A stretch of 64,000 bases of DNA, taken from assembly GCF_022601975.1 (NCBI RefSeq), contig NZ_JAKVIR010000008.1, forward strand, positions 62,001-126,000. Reading direction: 5' to 3'. Shown here piece by piece: positions 37,731-48,149 of this stretch. The DNA comes from Pontibacter sp. E15-1. Its GTDB lineage: Bacteria; Bacteroidota; Bacteroidia; Cytophagales; Hymenobacteraceae. The position numbers and the translations under genes are program-made. Under the pieces are notes generated by a model. That model made no database searches, was not told where the DNA came from, and worked only from the letters and a program-made list of their open reading frames with translations. Numbering within the stretch: the stretch's first letter is position 1; the number at the start of each line of letters is the position of its first letter.

Positions 37731-38645
37731 ATGTTCAGAGGAATCATCCTGGTTTTTCTTGGCGCGTGTAGTTTTGGCATACTCTCCACGATTGTAAAAT
37801 TTGCTTACCGCGAAGGCTTCTCCCTGGGAGACGTGACTGGCGCACAGGCACTGTTTGGCCTGATTGTCCTCTGGGCGATTGTGCTGGTACGTAACCTGAT
37901 GCCGGACAACGCGGGCCGCCGCACGTCATTTAAAGAGAAGCTGAAGCTGGCGGCCATGGGTACCAGCAGCGGCCTGGTGAGCATTTTCTACTATAAATGC
38001 GTGCAGGAGGTACCGGCCTCCATCGCGATCCTGCTCTTGATGCAGTTCACCTGGATGAGCCTGGTACTGGAGGCAATCGCCAACCGGAAACTTCCCTCGC
38101 TGTTACAGGTGGGCACGGTGGCCCTGGTGCTGCTGGGCACTGTCCTGGCAGGCCGCCTGTTCTCCGGCACGCTCCCCGATTTTAACCTGGTGGGTGTCGG
38201 CTTTGGCCTGCTGGCTGCGTTGGCATACGCGGTGTTTCTGATGATCAACGGCGGCGCCGGCAACAGCATGCATCCCACCACCAAGAGTGCCTTGATCTTA
38301 ACGGGTGCCTGTGCGCTCATTTTCACTGTTTTCCCACCGGCTTTTCTGGTGAACGGAGCCCTGGCTCAGGGGCTTTTTAAATGGGGTATAGGGTTGGCGC
38401 TTTTTGGCACCATTATACCTCCGCTGTTTTATGCGTATGGCCTGCCTAAAACAGGCCTGGGGCTGGGTGCCATCCTGAGTGCGGCCGAGCTTCCGGTGGC
38501 GGTGCTGCTGTCGAGTGTGGTGCTGCACGAGGAGGTATGGGCCGTGCAATGGATGGGCGTGGCACTCATCATAGGCGCGATCATCCTGTCCAACATCAGC
38601 TCGCTGCGCAAAAGCCGTCGGCTCCAAAAAACGGCGGCAGCCTGA
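37731..38645 (+). CDS. EamA/DMT-family transporter
   Basis: This 304-aa protein has about ten membrane helices arranged as two EamA repeats of five. The first repeat starts GIILVFLGACSFGILSTIVK and the second VGFGLLAALAYAVFLMINGG. Members export or import amino acids, sugars or nucleosides; the substrate cannot be told. The terminal LRKSRRLQK tail is cytoplasmic and basic. No operon partner is visible. Confidence 0.85.
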   Translation: MFRGIILVFLGACSFGILSTIVKFAYREGFSLGDVTGAQALFGLIVLWAIVLVRNLMPDNAGRRTSFKEKLKLAAMGTSSGLVSIFYYKCVQEVPASIAILLLMQFTWMSLVLEAIANRKLPSLLQVGTVALVLLGTVLAGRLFSGTLPDFNLVGVGFGLLAALAYAVFLMINGGAGNSMHPTTKSALILTGACALIFTVFPPAFLVNGALAQGLFKWGIGLALFGTIIPPLFYAYGLPKTGLGLGAILSAAELPVAVLLSSVVLHEEVWAVQWMGVALIIGAIILSNISSLRKSRRLQKTAAA

Positions 38646-38781
38646 TGCGGCGGTAAACTGAAATGCCCTGCGCCAGCGTAGTCCTGCGAAAACAGCGGCC
38701 ATAATGGAGGGAAATAACGATCGGCTGGGCTATTTCCGGCATTTTCCCGTAATTTGCATCCTCAACTAGCATACCTACCCT

Positions 38782-39756
<975 letters not shown>

Positions 39757-39807
39757 GCGGGTTTTTATACCATAAATGCGGTTTTATACCCCCTAGCTAA
39801 CATTTAC

Positions 39808-39842
39808 TGAAGCGGCAGCTGAGAATTCGGCTGCCGCTTCGG
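39808..39842 (+). terminator. hairpin after trpS
   Basis: The arms gaagcggcagc and gctgccgcttc form an 11-bp perfect stem. It is followed by a modest T content (ggcgtttcaatacttttt) rather than a clean T run. Confidence 0.6.
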
Positions 39843-40020
39843 CGTTTCAATACTTTTTGGTTTGCCATTCTGGATTAATCGGGCAGAAGAAAGGAGTGCC
39901 CCGTGAGATTGTTGCTGCCTGATGCCGCAGTATACATAGTTGCTACAGAATCCTTTCGTAACTACATAGACACATGCCCTGCGCGCATGTCATTTCTGTA
40001 GCGCTTAATTTACGATCCGG

Positions 40021-40617
40021 ATGATCCACTCAAATTTGCTTGTACAAAAAGCGAAAGCTTTCTGCTCACATTTGCTTACCAGTAAACTGTCGCCAAACCT
40101 CGTTTTCCATAACCTCCACCACACGACTGCGGTGGCGGCTGCGGCCATGGAGATCGGGACGGGCAGCGGCCTGCAGGCGGAGGAACTGGAACTGGTGACG
40201 GTAGCGGCCTGGTTTCATGACACGGGCTACAGCTGCAGGTATGCCGGGCACGAGGATGCCAGCAAGCAGATCGCCAGCAGGTTTTTACGCGCACAGGGAG
40301 TTTCCGCGCAGGTCGAAGCCTTGGTAACAGCCTGTATTGAGGTGACGAAACAGCCTCAGAAACCTGGATCGCTGGCTGAACAGGTGCTGTGCGACGCAGA
40401 CCTGAGTCACCTTGGCAAACGCTGTTTTCAGGTCGCCTCGCAGCATCTGAAAAAAGAAATAGAGGCTGTGCGGGGTATACCCATACCTGACAGGGAGTGG
40501 CACAGGCAAAACGCCTGCTTTCTCGAGAGCCATACCTTTTTTACGCCCTTCGCCCTCCGGCACTACGAGGAGCAGAAAAGAATAAACCTCCAGCGTGAGC
40601 GCAAACTCCTGTGCTGA
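40021..40617 (+). CDS. HD-domain phosphohydrolase
   Basis: This 198-aa soluble protein contains an HD domain: HNLHHTTAV with the first His, AAWFHDTGY with the His-Asp pair, GHEDASKQIA, and VLCDADLSH with the last Asp. Such domains cleave phosphomonoesters or cyclic nucleotides. In Bacteroidota this form is often joined to adenylate-cyclase or other signal domains, but here it stands alone. Substrate unknown. The PAP2 gene starts 61 bp downstream. Confidence 0.82.
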   Translation: MIHSNLLVQKAKAFCSHLLTSKLSPNLVFHNLHHTTAVAAAAMEIGTGSGLQAEELELVTVAAWFHDTGYSCRYAGHEDASKQIASRFLRAQGVSAQVEALVTACIEVTKQPQKPGSLAEQVLCDADLSHLGKRCFQVASQHLKKEIEAVRGIPIPDREWHRQNACFLESHTFFTPFALRHYEEQKRINLQRERKLLC

Positions 40618-40678
40618 TCTCAGTATGCGCCATCGAACCAACACCCTGCATCAAGCCTTTTCTCCTAGCATATAAAGT

Positions 40679-41470
40679 ATGTTCCGCCAACCACTAACCT
40701 ACATCTCCAGCGCTATCGACCGGTTTTTCAGTCTCCAGGCGGTGCAACGCCTGGAAGCCTCTTACCCATTGACTGTGGGGTTTTTCAGGAACAGGCTGGG
40801 CATGCAGAATTTTCTGGGCCTGCCACTCACCCTGCTGCTGGGAATTGCGGTCACCAATTATGCCATGCTCTCTGAGATTTCAGAGAACCTTGTAAACTCG
40901 CCGGGAATGAAACTGGTGGACAGTTCAGTCGGGCTATACCTATACCACCTCCGGACGGACGAAACAGCCAAAGCCTTCTACTATTTTACGCAGTTGGGTA
41001 GTTCGACGGGCGTGGGCATCACGTTTGCGCTCGTGACGCTGGTGCTGCTCTACCACAGGAAGTGGCAGTACCTGGTGGCGCTGCTGATTGCGGTGCTGGG
41101 CACCGGTATTTCCATTTACTTCACAAAGCTTTTCTTTCGCCGGGAGCGCCCCTTGGATGTGGGCTACTACGAGCCAAGCTCCTTCTCCTTCCCAAGCGGT
41201 CACTCTGCCGGGGCACTGTCGTTGTTCGGGATTGTGGCGATTTTCATTTTACTGGAGCGACGCGCTATCAAATGGCCCCGCTATTGGGCTGCCCTCTGCG
41301 TGGTATACATAGTGCTGATAGGCTTCAGTCGCATTTTTCTGGGTGTCCATTTCATCAGTGATGTGGCGGGCGGCTATCTGCTGGGCAGCCTTTGGCTCAT
41401 CCTGGCCGTGAGCGTGCTGGAGTATCAGCGGCTTCATGAAAAAGAGATACAAAATACTGATATAAAATAA
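40679..41470 (+). CDS. PAP2-family membrane phosphatase
   Basis: This 263-aa protein has about six membrane helices and the three-part PAP2 phosphatase motif: K150 to P158 (KLFFRRERP), PSGHS (residues 172-176) and SRIFLGVHFISDVAGG. The family dephosphorylates undecaprenyl diphosphate or phosphatidic-acid-like lipids on the outer face of the membrane. Its exact lipid is not predictable. It is followed closely by the efflux genes but probably not in their operon. Confidence 0.87.
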   Translation: MFRQPLTYISSAIDRFFSLQAVQRLEASYPLTVGFFRNRLGMQNFLGLPLTLLLGIAVTNYAMLSEISENLVNSPGMKLVDSSVGLYLYHLRTDETAKAFYYFTQLGSSTGVGITFALVTLVLLYHRKWQYLVALLIAVLGTGISIYFTKLFFRRERPLDVGYYEPSSFSFPSGHSAGALSLFGIVAIFILLERRAIKWPRYWAALCVVYIVLIGFSRIFLGVHFISDVAGGYLLGSLWLILAVSVLEYQRLHEKEIQNTDIK

Positions 41471-41527
41471 CTTACACCCATTTTTCGCGTTCTTCGTTCA
41501 CCTGATTTTTACCGCTATCCCTGACCT

Positions 41528-42766
41528 ATGCCGAAATGCTGCCTTTGCCTTTTACTCCCCTTCTTGCTTTGCAGCCAGATTGCGCTCGGGCAAACGCAAA
41601 ATTTGGATTACTATCTTGAACAGGGCTTACAGAACAGCCCACTGCTTCAGGATTACGCGTATCAACAGCAGTCTAACCTCATCGACAGCCTGAAGGTATA
41701 CGCCACGTACGGGCCGCAAGTAAGCGGAAGCGCCAGCGCGATGGAAGCGCCCACCACCCGTCACTTCGGCTACGACGAAGCCGTGAGCAATGGAGGGGAC
41801 TACTCCGGTGTGGTGAGCGTCAGCAAGGAGCTGTTCCCCCGGAAACTCCGAAACGCGCGGTTGCTGAACATCGAGCTGCTGAACCTGTCGCTGGCGGCGC
41901 AACGCAGGCTGGATGCCCAGGACCTTCGGCGGGTGATCACGGCCCAATACATCACCACATACGCCGATCTGCGGCAGATGCAGTTTAGCCAGCAGGTGCT
42001 CGACATCCTGCGGCAAGAGCAGCCTGCCCTGCGAAAACTGGTGGAGAACGGGGTATACCTGCAGACTGATTACCTGAACCTGAGCATCAACCTGAATGCC
42101 CAGACCATCGCGCACCGCCAGGCAAGGATTCAGTACCAGTTTGACCTGAACGGGCTGCGCATCCTGTGCGGCATCGAAGACACCGCGACTGTGGAACTGG
42201 CCCCTCCGGACATACCGGTGCAGGCACTCGTGGCGGCCAGCCTCACCCCCACGCTCCGCAAGTTTGCCCTCGACAGCCTGCAGCTCTCCCTGAACAGAAC
42301 GCAGATAGACTTAAACTACCGCTACTCGCTGGCAGCCTTTGCCGATGCCGGCGTGATGGCCACCACACCCCAGGGCGTGCCCCGCCACCTGGGCTCCAGC
42401 GTCGGCCTGCGGTTTTCAGTGCCACTTTATGACGGCGGCCAGCGCCAGTTAGAGTACCAGAAAATAGCGATTGCGGAGCTGAGTCGCCAAAGGTATCGCG
42501 ACTTTTACCTGCGCCAGTACCGGATGCAGCGAAGGCAGTTGCAGGCGCAGCTCACCGCCACCGACCAACTGCTAGAAGACATGCATGCCCAGCTGGACAG
42601 CCAAAAGAAGCTGTTGGAGATGTATAGAATTGAGCTTAGTGCCGGTTTAGTCCGCTTCACAGATTATATCGTGCTGATAACAGGCTACGCCGAAATGCAG
42701 AACACCCTGGTGCAGGCGGAAATAAGCCGCTTCCAGATCCTCAACGAATTCAACTACCTGAAATGA
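41528..42766 (+). CDS. TolC-family outer-membrane efflux protein
   Basis: This 412-aa protein has a signal peptide (MPKCCLCLLLPFLLCSQIALG) and the alternating long helices and amphipathic strands of TolC. Segments such as DLRRVITAQYITTYADLRQ and the glycine-containing SSVGLRFSVPLYDGGQR near residue 300 are typical. It forms the outer-membrane duct of the tripartite pump encoded by this and the next two genes. It overlaps the adaptor gene by 4 bp (ATGA). Confidence 0.85.
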   Translation: MPKCCLCLLLPFLLCSQIALGQTQNLDYYLEQGLQNSPLLQDYAYQQQSNLIDSLKVYATYGPQVSGSASAMEAPTTRHFGYDEAVSNGGDYSGVVSVSKELFPRKLRNARLLNIELLNLSLAAQRRLDAQDLRRVITAQYITTYADLRQMQFSQQVLDILRQEQPALRKLVENGVYLQTDYLNLSINLNAQTIAHRQARIQYQFDLNGLRILCGIEDTATVELAPPDIPVQALVAASLTPTLRKFALDSLQLSLNRTQIDLNYRYSLAAFADAGVMATTPQGVPRHLGSSVGLRFSVPLYDGGQRQLEYQKIAIAELSRQRYRDFYLRQYRMQRRQLQAQLTATDQLLEDMHAQLDSQKKLLEMYRIELSAGLVRFTDYIVLITGYAEMQNTLVQAEISRFQILNEFNYLK

Positions 42767-43692
42767 AACACTTCCGCCATACCTGTTGCCTGCCGCTCGT
42801 GTTCCTGCTGGCATTCTGCTCCTCCCCTAACGAGCCGGCCACCGCCGATGTAGTGGAGGTGAAAACCCCAGTCACCATCACGACCGTGTCGCAGGGCCCC
42901 ATAAAAGAGACCCTGGACCTCAACGCCACCTCCTCTTATCAGCGCAAAAACACAGTGAAGGCCGCGACCGCGGGGTATGTGCAGCGCGTGTTCGTGAAGC
43001 CCGGCGAACGGGTGCGGGCCGGGGCCACCCTGTTTACCCTAAAGACCAAGGAAGCGCAGGTGCTCGGCGACCTGATGACCCAGGACCCCGCACTGCCCTT
43101 CACCGGAATCATCACGGTGAAAGCCCCCGCTTCCGGCCTCATTCTGGAACTAAGCCGCCAGACGGGGGACTACGTGAACGACGGCGATCAACTGGCGATC
43201 CTCTCGGACCTTAACAGCTTCGTCTTTCTCGTGAACGTGCCCTTCGAGCTGCACAGCTACAGCACCGTGGGCACCAGCGTTACCATCCTCCTCCCCGATT
43301 CCACCAAACTGCCGGGCACGGTCACTTCCGGGCTTGCCAGTATGAGCGCAGGCGCCCAGACACAGCAGTTCGTCATTCGGCCCCAAACCAGCGCCCTTCT
43401 CCCGGAAAACCTGCAGGCCGTGGTGCGCTTCAACAAAAAAGTAAATTCCAATGCGCAGGTGCTCGACAGAGCCGCCGTGCTCACCAACGAAACCATGGAC
43501 AGCTACTGGGTGATGAAACTCATAAACGATACCACTGCCGTGAAAATACCCGTGAAGACAGGAATCACAGCGAAACACACCATCGAGATCATCAGCCCCA
43601 GCTTTGCCCCATCAGACCGCATCCTGGTGTCAGGGAACTATGGCCTCTCGGACACCGCCTATGTCTCCATCCAGAACAGAAAGCCGGAATGA
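42763..43692 (+). CDS. RND efflux periplasmic adaptor, lipoprotein
   Basis: This 309-aa membrane-fusion protein has a lipobox (LLAFC, lipid Cys near residue 19), a barrel-sandwich (biotinyl-lipoyl-like) region around KAATAGYVQRVFVKPGERV and the matching VKAPASGLILELSRQTGDYV, and a beta-barrel region after it. The coiled-coil hairpin is very short, because little sequence separates the two halves of the lipoyl domain. It bridges the inner-membrane RND pump and the TolC-type duct. It overlaps both neighbours by 4 bp. Confidence 0.85.
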   Translation: MKHFRHTCCLPLVFLLAFCSSPNEPATADVVEVKTPVTITTVSQGPIKETLDLNATSSYQRKNTVKAATAGYVQRVFVKPGERVRAGATLFTLKTKEAQVLGDLMTQDPALPFTGIITVKAPASGLILELSRQTGDYVNDGDQLAILSDLNSFVFLVNVPFELHSYSTVGTSVTILLPDSTKLPGTVTSGLASMSAGAQTQQFVIRPQTSALLPENLQAVVRFNKKVNSNAQVLDRAAVLTNETMDSYWVMKLINDTTAVKIPVKTGITAKHTIEIISPSFAPSDRILVSGNYGLSDTAYVSIQNRKPE

Positions 43693-46600
43693 AAAGCTAC
43701 TTTGTGACCTACAAAAGCCCGGTGGCGGTGGTGCTGGCCATCATTCTGCTGGGTGGCGTTTACGCTTACAACCAGATGCAGACTTCGCTCTTCCCGGAGG
43801 TGACTTTCCCGAAGATCAAGGTGATTGCGGACACGGGCCTTCAACCCGTCGGCACGATGATGATCACCGTGACCAAGCCGCTGGAAAAAGCCATCAAGCG
43901 GGTGCCGGGCCTCAAGCTCATCCGCAGTATAACAAGCCGTGGCAGCTGTGAGATATCGGCCTTCATGGACTGGAACGCAGACATCGACCTGAGCAAGCAG
44001 CAGGTGGAGTCGGCCATAAACCAGGTAAAAGAGGGGCTCCCGCCCGGCATCTCCATCACCGTCGAAAAAATGAACCCGAGTATCCTGCCGGTGCAGGGGT
44101 ATGTGCTCGACGGGCCCGGCAGAAGCCCGATAGAGTTGAACCAACTGGCGCTGTATACCGTGCGGCCCTACCTGGCACAGGCTGGCGGCGTGGCCGATGT
44201 GCTGGTGTCGGGGGGGAAGACGAAGGAATACCGCGTGCAGCTTCAGCCCGAGCGGATGCAGGCGCTGCGCATCACTCCGGCCATGATCTCGGATGCCCTG
44301 GGCAGCGCCAACTTTATCCAGAGCAATGGCTATATCTCAGACTACAACCGGCTTTACCTCACGATAACGGACGCCACAATCCGGAACCAGCGGCAGCTCA
44401 AGGACTTTGTGGTCAGTAACGACAGCCTGCGCGTGGTGCAGCTGCAGGACGTGGCCGACGTACAGGTGGCCGAGCAGACGGAATACGTGCGCGTGAACGC
44501 CAACGGAAAAAGCGCGGTGTTGGTGGCGGTGCTGAAACAACCCACGGCAAACCTGATGGCCGTATCCGCCGACGTGAAAGAGAAGGTTGCCCTGCTCAAT
44601 GCGGCCATCCTCCCTAAAGGGGTTACGCTCAAGCCGTATTATGTGCAGGGCGATTTCGTGTCTGACTCTATCCGCAGTGTCAGCGACAGCCTCCTGATCG
44701 GGTTGCTCCTGGCCATTGTGGTGGCGATCATTTTCCTCCGCTCGCTCAAGTCCAGCGCGGTTATCCTGATCACCATTCCCATTACACTTTCGCTGGCGCT
44801 TATCGTGCTGTTCGTGCTGGGCTATACCCTCAACATCATGACGCTGGGCGCAATCGCGGCCTCCATCGGCCTGATCATAGACGACGCGATTGTGGTGGTG
44901 GAGCAGATTCACCGGACACACGAGGAGCACCCCGAAACGCCAACCAAAAAGCTGCTCTCCAAATCGGTTGGCTACCTGTTTCCGGCCATGGTGGGCTCCT
45001 CCATCAGCACGATTGTCATCTTCTTCCCGTTTATACTCCTGAGCGGTGTGGCGGGCGCTTATTTCAAGATTCTGGCCAACACCATGATGATCACGCTCGC
45101 CTGCTCCTTCCTGGTTACCTGGTTGGGGCTGCCCGTTATCTACCTGCTCTTTTCGCGTGGGAGGCACACCGTAAAGCCCGCCGCCCAGGCCGGGCACAGC
45201 CAGACACACCGCTGGATCACTTTCTTCATCCGACGCCCTGCCATCAGTTTTCTTTTTGTTGTGGCGCTGATTGCGGCCAGTGTCCTTTCGTTTCCATACC
45301 TGGAGACGGGCTTTCTGCCGGAGATGGACGAGGGCTCCATTGTGCTGGACTATACCTCCCCGCCCGGCACCTCCCTGACCGAGACAGACCGGATGCTGCG
45401 CGAGGTGGAGAAGAAGATTGTGCAGATCCCCGAGGTGGCCAGCTATACCCGCCGGACGGGCACTCAGATGGGTTTTTTCATCACAGAGCCAAATTACGGG
45501 GATTACCTAATTCAACTCAAAAAAGACCGGAAGCGCACTTCGGATGAGGTGATTGATGAGATACGGAAGTACGTGGAGCACACGCAACCCGCGCTTACCG
45601 TGGACTTTGGCCAGGTGATCGGCGACATGCTCGGCGACCTGATGAGTTCCACGCAGCCCATTGAGATCAAGATCTATGGCCACGAGCAGGAAAAACTACA
45701 GCAGTTGGCCCGGCAGGTGGCCGCCCTCGCCGAGCAGGTTAAGGGCACGGCCGACGTGTTTGACGGCATCACCATTGCGGGCCCGTCGGTGGAGGTGCTG
45801 CCAAGCGGCCAGCGGCTGGCACAGTTCAACCTTTCCCCGACGGACCTGCAGAACCAGCTTCAGCTACAGCTGGAGGGCAATGTGGTCGGTTCGATTTTTG
45901 AAAAGGAGCAGCAGACCAATATCCGGATGATGTACCCGCAGGCGTCGGCTTATTCGATCGATGAGCTCCGGAACGCGTCCGTGTTTTTACCGGGCGGCCA
46001 GCTCAGGCAAATCCGGACCCTGGCCACCGTGAATGTGACCCCGGGGCAGGCGGAGATTGAACGCGAGAACCTGCAGTCGATGATCCCCGTGACCGCGCGC
46101 CTCGAAGGCCGTGACCTGGGCAGCGTGATGCGCGAGATCCAGCAGAAGATTGCGGCCACGGTAAAGCTCCCGCAGGGCTACCACATCAGCTACGGCGGTG
46201 CCTATCAGGAGCAGCAGCAGTCGTTTAACGAGCTGCTGCTCATCCTCTCAACGGCGGCCCTGCTGGTGTTCGCGGTTATCCTGTTTTTGTTCCGGGATGT
46301 GCGCGTGGCGCTACTGATACTGGGGGTAGCCATACTGGGCATATCGGGCAGCCTGCTGGCCTTGCTCCTGACGCAGACGGCCCTCAACGTGGGCAGCTAT
46401 ACCGGCATCATCATGATCATCGGTATCATCGCGGAGAACGCGATCTTCACCTATCTCCAGTTCAAAGAGACCCTGCACGAGAAAACTCCGGAAGAAGCCG
46501 TGACGTATGCCATCTCCACGCGCCTGCGCCCCAAGCTCATGACCGCGCTGGGCGCTATCATGGCGCTGCTACCAATTGCCTTTGGTATTGGCACGGGGGC

Positions 46601-46727
46601 GCAGCTGCACCAGCCGCTTGCCATCGCTGTGATTGGCGGCTTTGTCATCGGCCTGCCCCTCCTACTGCTGGTATACCCCAGCCTGTTATTACTGACGTTC
46701 CGGAACTACAAAAGGGGAAGCGCCTGA
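43689..46727 (+). CDS. RND efflux permease
   Basis: This 1012-aa inner-membrane pump has twelve membrane segments and two large periplasmic loops. The start has SPVAVVLAIILLGGVYAYNQM; the GAIAASIGLIIDDAIVVVEQ block in helix 4 carries the Asp-Asp pair of the proton relay, and SSISTIVIFFPFILLSGVAG follows. FLPEMDEGSIVLDYTSPPGT begins the second half and resembles metal-efflux/CzcA-like pumps as well as HAE-type pumps. Substrate class is therefore open. It is the last gene of the three-gene pump operon. Confidence 0.9.
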   Translation: MKSYFVTYKSPVAVVLAIILLGGVYAYNQMQTSLFPEVTFPKIKVIADTGLQPVGTMMITVTKPLEKAIKRVPGLKLIRSITSRGSCEISAFMDWNADIDLSKQQVESAINQVKEGLPPGISITVEKMNPSILPVQGYVLDGPGRSPIELNQLALYTVRPYLAQAGGVADVLVSGGKTKEYRVQLQPERMQALRITPAMISDALGSANFIQSNGYISDYNRLYLTITDATIRNQRQLKDFVVSNDSLRVVQLQDVADVQVAEQTEYVRVNANGKSAVLVAVLKQPTANLMAVSADVKEKVALLNAAILPKGVTLKPYYVQGDFVSDSIRSVSDSLLIGLLLAIVVAIIFLRSLKSSAVILITIPITLSLALIVLFVLGYTLNIMTLGAIAASIGLIIDDAIVVVEQIHRTHEEHPETPTKKLLSKSVGYLFPAMVGSSISTIVIFFPFILLSGVAGAYFKILANTMMITLACSFLVTWLGLPVIYLLFSRGRHTVKPAAQAGHSQTHRWITFFIRRPAISFLFVVALIAASVLSFPYLETGFLPEMDEGSIVLDYTSPPGTSLTETDRMLREVEKKIVQIPEVASYTRRTGTQMGFFITEPNYGDYLIQLKKDRKRTSDEVIDEIRKYVEHTQPALTVDFGQVIGDMLGDLMSSTQPIEIKIYGHEQEKLQQLARQVAALAEQVKGTADVFDGITIAGPSVEVLPSGQRLAQFNLSPTDLQNQLQLQLEGNVVGSIFEKEQQTNIRMMYPQASAYSIDELRNASVFLPGGQLRQIRTLATVNVTPGQAEIERENLQSMIPVTARLEGRDLGSVMREIQQKIAATVKLPQGYHISYGGAYQEQQQSFNELLLILSTAALLVFAVILFLFRDVRVALLILGVAILGISGSLLALLLTQTALNVGSYTGIIMIIGIIAENAIFTYLQFKETLHEKTPEEAVTYAISTRLRPKLMTALGAIMALLPIAFGIGTGAQLHQPLAIAVIGGFVIGLPLLLLVYPSLLLLTFRNYKRGSA

Positions 46728-46741
46728 GGTATAAACGCGGG

Positions 46742-47107
46742 TTAGCGCTCCAGCACGATCAGGTCGGCGGAGGCGCGGTTCAGGGCGATCGGGATGTTGT
46801 TGAGTACTGCCGTGCGGATCAGCGTCTGGATATCGTGCTCGTGGCCATGGGGCGTCTCGGCATCGATAAAAAAGATCACCTTGTGCACCTCCCCTTCCAG
46901 AATGCGGGCAGCCAGCAGTATGTCGCCGCCGCTTGGGCCGTGGCCAAAGGGCTGCACGTTCAGGTCGAGCAGGTCGTTTATCAGTTGCGAGGTGTTGGTG
47001 GTGCCAATCAGGTTATGGCCTTCCAGGGCCTTGTGGTTTTCCTTTACCCAGTTCAGCAGGTTGTTTTTCTGGTTGTTATGCGCAACTAAGGCAATTGTGG
47101 TCGTCAT
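46742..47107 (-). CDS. mgsA: methylglyoxal synthase
   Basis: This 121-aa enzyme converts dihydroxyacetone phosphate to methylglyoxal and phosphate. LVAHNNQK (His10, Lys14), GTTNTS (phosphate-binding, from residue 35) and HGPSGGD with the catalytic Asp62 are intact, and AETPHGHEHDI supplies the other active-site His and Asp. The ATG at 47107 gives the usual N-terminus; an upstream ATG at 47146 would add a basic, unlike-family stretch. It is convergent with the RND gene, with only 14 bp between the stops. Confidence 0.9.
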   Translation of the reverse strand: MTTTIALVAHNNQKNNLLNWVKENHKALEGHNLIGTTNTSQLINDLLDLNVQPFGHGPSGGDILLAARILEGEVHKVIFFIDAETPHGHEHDIQTLIRTAVLNNIPIALNRASADLIVLER

Positions 47108-47227
47108 GGTATGTCTGTTTAAATTTCGTTGCATGTGGTTCGACATGCACCAGCTAATTTAATATAATTAGCCCGAAGATAGCCAGCACTTTGCAAAATC
47201 TTAAACAGACACGCCCAAACGTCAAAA

Positions 47228-47272
47228 AAATAGCCGTGCCCGCCCTGGCATCTCAGCGCAGGCGGGCACGGC
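47228..47272 (-). terminator. terminator of the truncated gene at 47358
   Basis: The arms gccgtgcccgcc and ggcgggcacggc form a perfect 12-bp stem. Read on the minus strand it is followed by a T run (complement of aaaaaa at 47225-47230). Confidence 0.85.
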
Positions 47273-47355
47273 AAGTATGGGCAAGGCGGCAGGCAAATTC
47301 TCCTGCGGCGTTCAGTTCTGAGGTATAATCTGAGGTATTCTGAGGTATAAGGTGT

Positions 47356-47544
47356 GCTTACTCAGCCGTCCAGAGCACACGCTCCTGGTCTGCCAGGATC
47401 AGCAGCACGCGCGGCGGGTTGGCTACGATCACCACGCGCATCTCCACGCCCGGGAAAGAGTCAGACTCTACCCACACGCCTTCTTTCTCATCGTGCTCCA
47501 GATCCGCCTCAGGGTCCAGGGTGCTGGCCAGGTAAGCGGTTGGC
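47356..47544. repeat. 189-bp direct repeat, copy 1
   Basis: Identical to 57501-57689 except for two substitutions that I can count, in the same orientation. It is the 3' part of the small gene at 57503-57901. The two copies bracket the giant exported protein and the DUF2809 gene. Confidence 0.93.
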
Positions 47545-47555
47545 GACAGGCACAT
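47358..47555 (-). pseudogene. truncated duplicate of the small acidic gene at 57503
   Basis: Up to 65 residues could be made, starting MCLSPTAYLASTLDPEADLE. From the fourth to fifth residue on (PTAYLAST) it equals the C-terminal 62 residues of the 132-aa protein at 57503-57901. The N-terminal half is missing, and the frame starts in unrelated sequence at a chance ATG. It is read as a dead 3' fragment left by a duplication, not as a real small protein. Its terminator (47228-47272) differs from that of the full copy. Confidence 0.8.
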
Positions 47556-47566
47556 CGATAAAAATG

Positions 47567-47986
47567 TTATACCTGCATTTCGGGGGTATTAGCTTCCTTA
47601 TTCTTGTGCAGCCGCTGCTTGTACCGTTTAGCCACAAGTCCCACAGCTATGCAAAGCAGCACGCCTAACGTATAAGCAGCTAGGTCGCTCCACACAAAGC
47701 CCTGCCCAAGCACCAATTTCCCGAGGGTAGTCTGCCGGAGGGCCAGCAGCCAGGGCGCACGCCACAGCTGGCTGATTTCGATGGCGAAGCAGATGCATAT
47801 ACTCATCATCGCTACGTTGACTATGCTACCCGCGCAGAAAAAGCTGACGAGGACATACATCATCACAGCATATAACACATCGCCCGCCATAAGCGGAATG
47901 CCCGCTATTTTCCGCGACAAAAGCCCCGCCGCAATAATGAGCAGCAGTAATAGCAAGTACTTTACAGTTCTTTTGACTGGTTTCAA
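47567..47986 (-). CDS. DUF2809 membrane protein
   Basis: This 139-aa protein has four membrane helices. GLLSRKIAGIPLMAGDVLYAVMMY (read in two parts: LLSRKIAG and MAGDVLYAVMMY) and AIEISQLWRAPWL, with DLAAYTLGVLL near the end, are the DUF2809 pattern. The family is uncharacterised. The stop lies 22 bp from the end of the truncated duplicate, so the breakpoint of that duplication is right behind this gene. Confidence 0.8.
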   Translation of the reverse strand: MKPVKRTVKYLLLLLLIIAAGLLSRKIAGIPLMAGDVLYAVMMYVLVSFFCAGSIVNVAMMSICICFAIEISQLWRAPWLLALRQTTLGKLVLGQGFVWSDLAAYTLGVLLCIAVGLVAKRYKQRLHKNKEANTPEMQV

Positions 47987-48064
47987 AGTATGATTGTAAG
48001 TGACCGGGTTACATTACAAAGCGCCAACAGTTGTGAAGGTACATGGTATAGAAGCAAAACGCAA

Positions 48065-48103
48065 TACCCCTGAAAGCGCCAGAAAGTAGGCTTCCAGGGG
48101 TAT
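48065..48103 (-). terminator. probable terminator of the giant exported protein gene
   Basis: The arms tacccctgaaagcgcc and ggcttccaggggta form an imperfect stem. On the minus strand it is followed by a partly T-rich stretch. It lies 47 bp after the stop codon of the 2837-aa gene. Confidence 0.55.
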
Positions 48104-48149
48104 AAAGGAGGCAGGTACTTGATGCGGCGCTTTACGTTGTGTTTTCCAG

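Noticed and set aside
37468..37797. 109-aa plus-strand frame before and overlapping the DMT transporter gene
   Set aside because: It overlaps the transporter start in another frame and lacks protein-like character.
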